DNA from: Bacillota bacterium
Lineage (GTDB): Bacteria; Bacillota; Clostridia; Christensenellales; CAG-138
Direction of reading: 5' to 3'
DNA length: 12,927 bases
NCBI GenBank assembly: GCA_023458355.1
Contig: JAEWZS010000198.1
Location: 1 to 12,927, forward strand
This document shows positions 12,167-12,927 of the stretch, in pieces; the first letter of the stretch is position 1, and each line of letters starts with the position of its first letter. The notes under the pieces are model-generated. The model had not been told where the DNA came from. It worked only from the letters and a program-made list of their open reading frames with translations, and did no database searches. Made by a program: the position numbers and the translations under genes.

Positions 12167-12927
12167 ATGGAAAGTATCACCAAAATGTGGTTCCCGGAAG
12201 GGTACGAATGTAAGTACAACGAAAAGGTCATGCAGTTTGCCAACATGCTCGGCAGGAAAAAGCCCGGCAAAGGCTATCAATGGGATGATCCGGAGTATGT
12301 TATTTTGGAACCCGGCGTAGATGATGAAATGGCCGAAATGGGTATTGCTATGGGTTATTTCACCAAGCGCACGGCAAGTGAAATGGCCACAATCACCGGC
12401 AAGAGCGAAGCATACTGCTATGAGCAGATGATGAAGCTTGCTAAATACGGAACCACTATTTTAAACAACATCGATGGTGTAGATACTTTCTGGCATGCCG
12501 AAAGCTGGATACCCGGTATCATGGAAATAATCGTCAATAGCCTTGAAAACGTTGAGAAATATCCAATCGTTGCGTATGCAATGGAAGCCTACGGGCGTGT
12601 ACGCGGGCCGTTTAGCGCGGGTATGTTCCCGCCGGGCATAGGCCTTATGCGCGTGATTCCCATAGAATCTTCCATTGACGGATCAAGCCGTCGTGCCGAC
12701 TATGAGGAAATCTCCAAATATCTAAACGAGAACACGGTGTTTTCCTGCTCGCCCTGCTCATGCCGCACCGACCGCGAAGTCATGGGTGAGGGCTGCGGTC
12801 ATTTGAAGGAGGATATGTGCATCCAAATGGGGCATGCCGCGGAGTACTATATCCGCACTGGCCGTGCGCGCTCCATCACGCGGGAGGAAGCATTTGATAT
12901 CATCAAACGTGCCGAGGAAAATGGTCT
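12167..12927 (+). CDS. Iron-sulfur oxidoreductase, N-terminal part (cut by window edge)
   Basis: The first 253 codons of a gene that runs off the right edge. The ATG at 12167 has a GGAGG just upstream. Residues 60-100 look like a winged-helix-type helical segment (T-A-S-E-M-A-T-I-T-G-K-S). A cysteine cluster follows: C194-S-P-C197-S-C199-R, then C210 and C218 in G-E-G-C-G-H-L-K-E-D-M-C, ahead of G-R-A-R-S-I-T-R-E-E-A. This C-x-x-C-x-C-R block is familiar from large anaerobic redox proteins that continue with ferredoxin and FAD/NAD domains, so the missing part may contain those; this is inference. With the upstream HypB and membrane protein it probably forms one transcript. Confidence 0.75.
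   Translation, partial: MESITKMWFPEGYECKYNEKVMQFANMLGRKKPGKGYQWDDPEYVILEPGVDDEMAEMGIAMGYFTKRTASEMATITGKSEAYCYEQMMKLAKYGTTILNNIDGVDTFWHAESWIPGIMEIIVNSLENVEKYPIVAYAMEAYGRVRGPFSAGMFPPGIGLMRVIPIESSIDGSSRRADYEEISKYLNENTVFSCSPCSCRTDREVMGEGCGHLKEDMCIQMGHAAEYYIRTGRARSITREEAFDIIKRAEENG

Overview
The window looks like chromosomal DNA from an anaerobic Firmicute, probably a Clostridia-class gut or sediment organism. The evidence is indirect: strong AGGAGG-type ribosome sites before nearly every gene, several sigma-A-type promoters, a BspA-type leucine-rich-repeat surface protein, and many oxygen-sensitive redox enzymes (ferredoxin-tailed aldo/keto reductase, iron-sulfur ene-reductase, aconitase X, iron-sulfur oxidoreductase). 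No tRNA, rRNA, CRISPR array or complete insertion sequence was seen. The species cannot be named from the sequence.

Layout. 1-1058 (minus): the N-terminus of a secreted LRR protein, cut by the window edge, and a TetR-family regulator just upstream of it. 1359-4637 (plus): a ferredoxin-tailed aldo/keto reductase whose ribosome site lies in a strong inverted repeat, then a SulP anion transporter and a GNAT acetyltransferase driven by a near-consensus promoter. 4626-5204 (minus): a second TetR regulator, convergent with the GNAT gene and overlapping its end. 5205-5551: a control region of about 350 bases, unusually rich in inverted repeats. 5552-9553 (plus): a three-gene operon of an ene-reductase of the Old Yellow Enzyme/2-enoate reductase class followed by the large and small subunits of aconitase X, closed by a long terminator shared with the convergent next gene. 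9622-10329 (minus): a FadR-type GntR regulator. 10535-12927 (plus, runs off the edge): an operon of a polytopic membrane protein (DUF5692-like), a HypB-like nickel-chaperone GTPase and the N-terminal third or so of an iron-sulfur oxidoreductase.

How it may work. The core reads as a dehydrate-then-reduce cassette: aconitase X removes water from a hydroxylated substrate and the ene-reductase saturates the new C=C (or C=N) bond. The substrate is unknown. The GntR regulator has two matching TGGTNNNACCA palindromes, one after its own promoter and one at the equivalent position after the promoter of the membrane protein/HypB/Fe-S operon, so it very likely controls both. The ene-reductase promoter and the membrane-protein promoter also share an 18-base motif laid over the -10 box in the same register, and the ene-reductase promoter carries a second inverted copy. 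Together this suggests that 5552-12927 is one co-regulated metabolic locus made of two operons and a local regulator.
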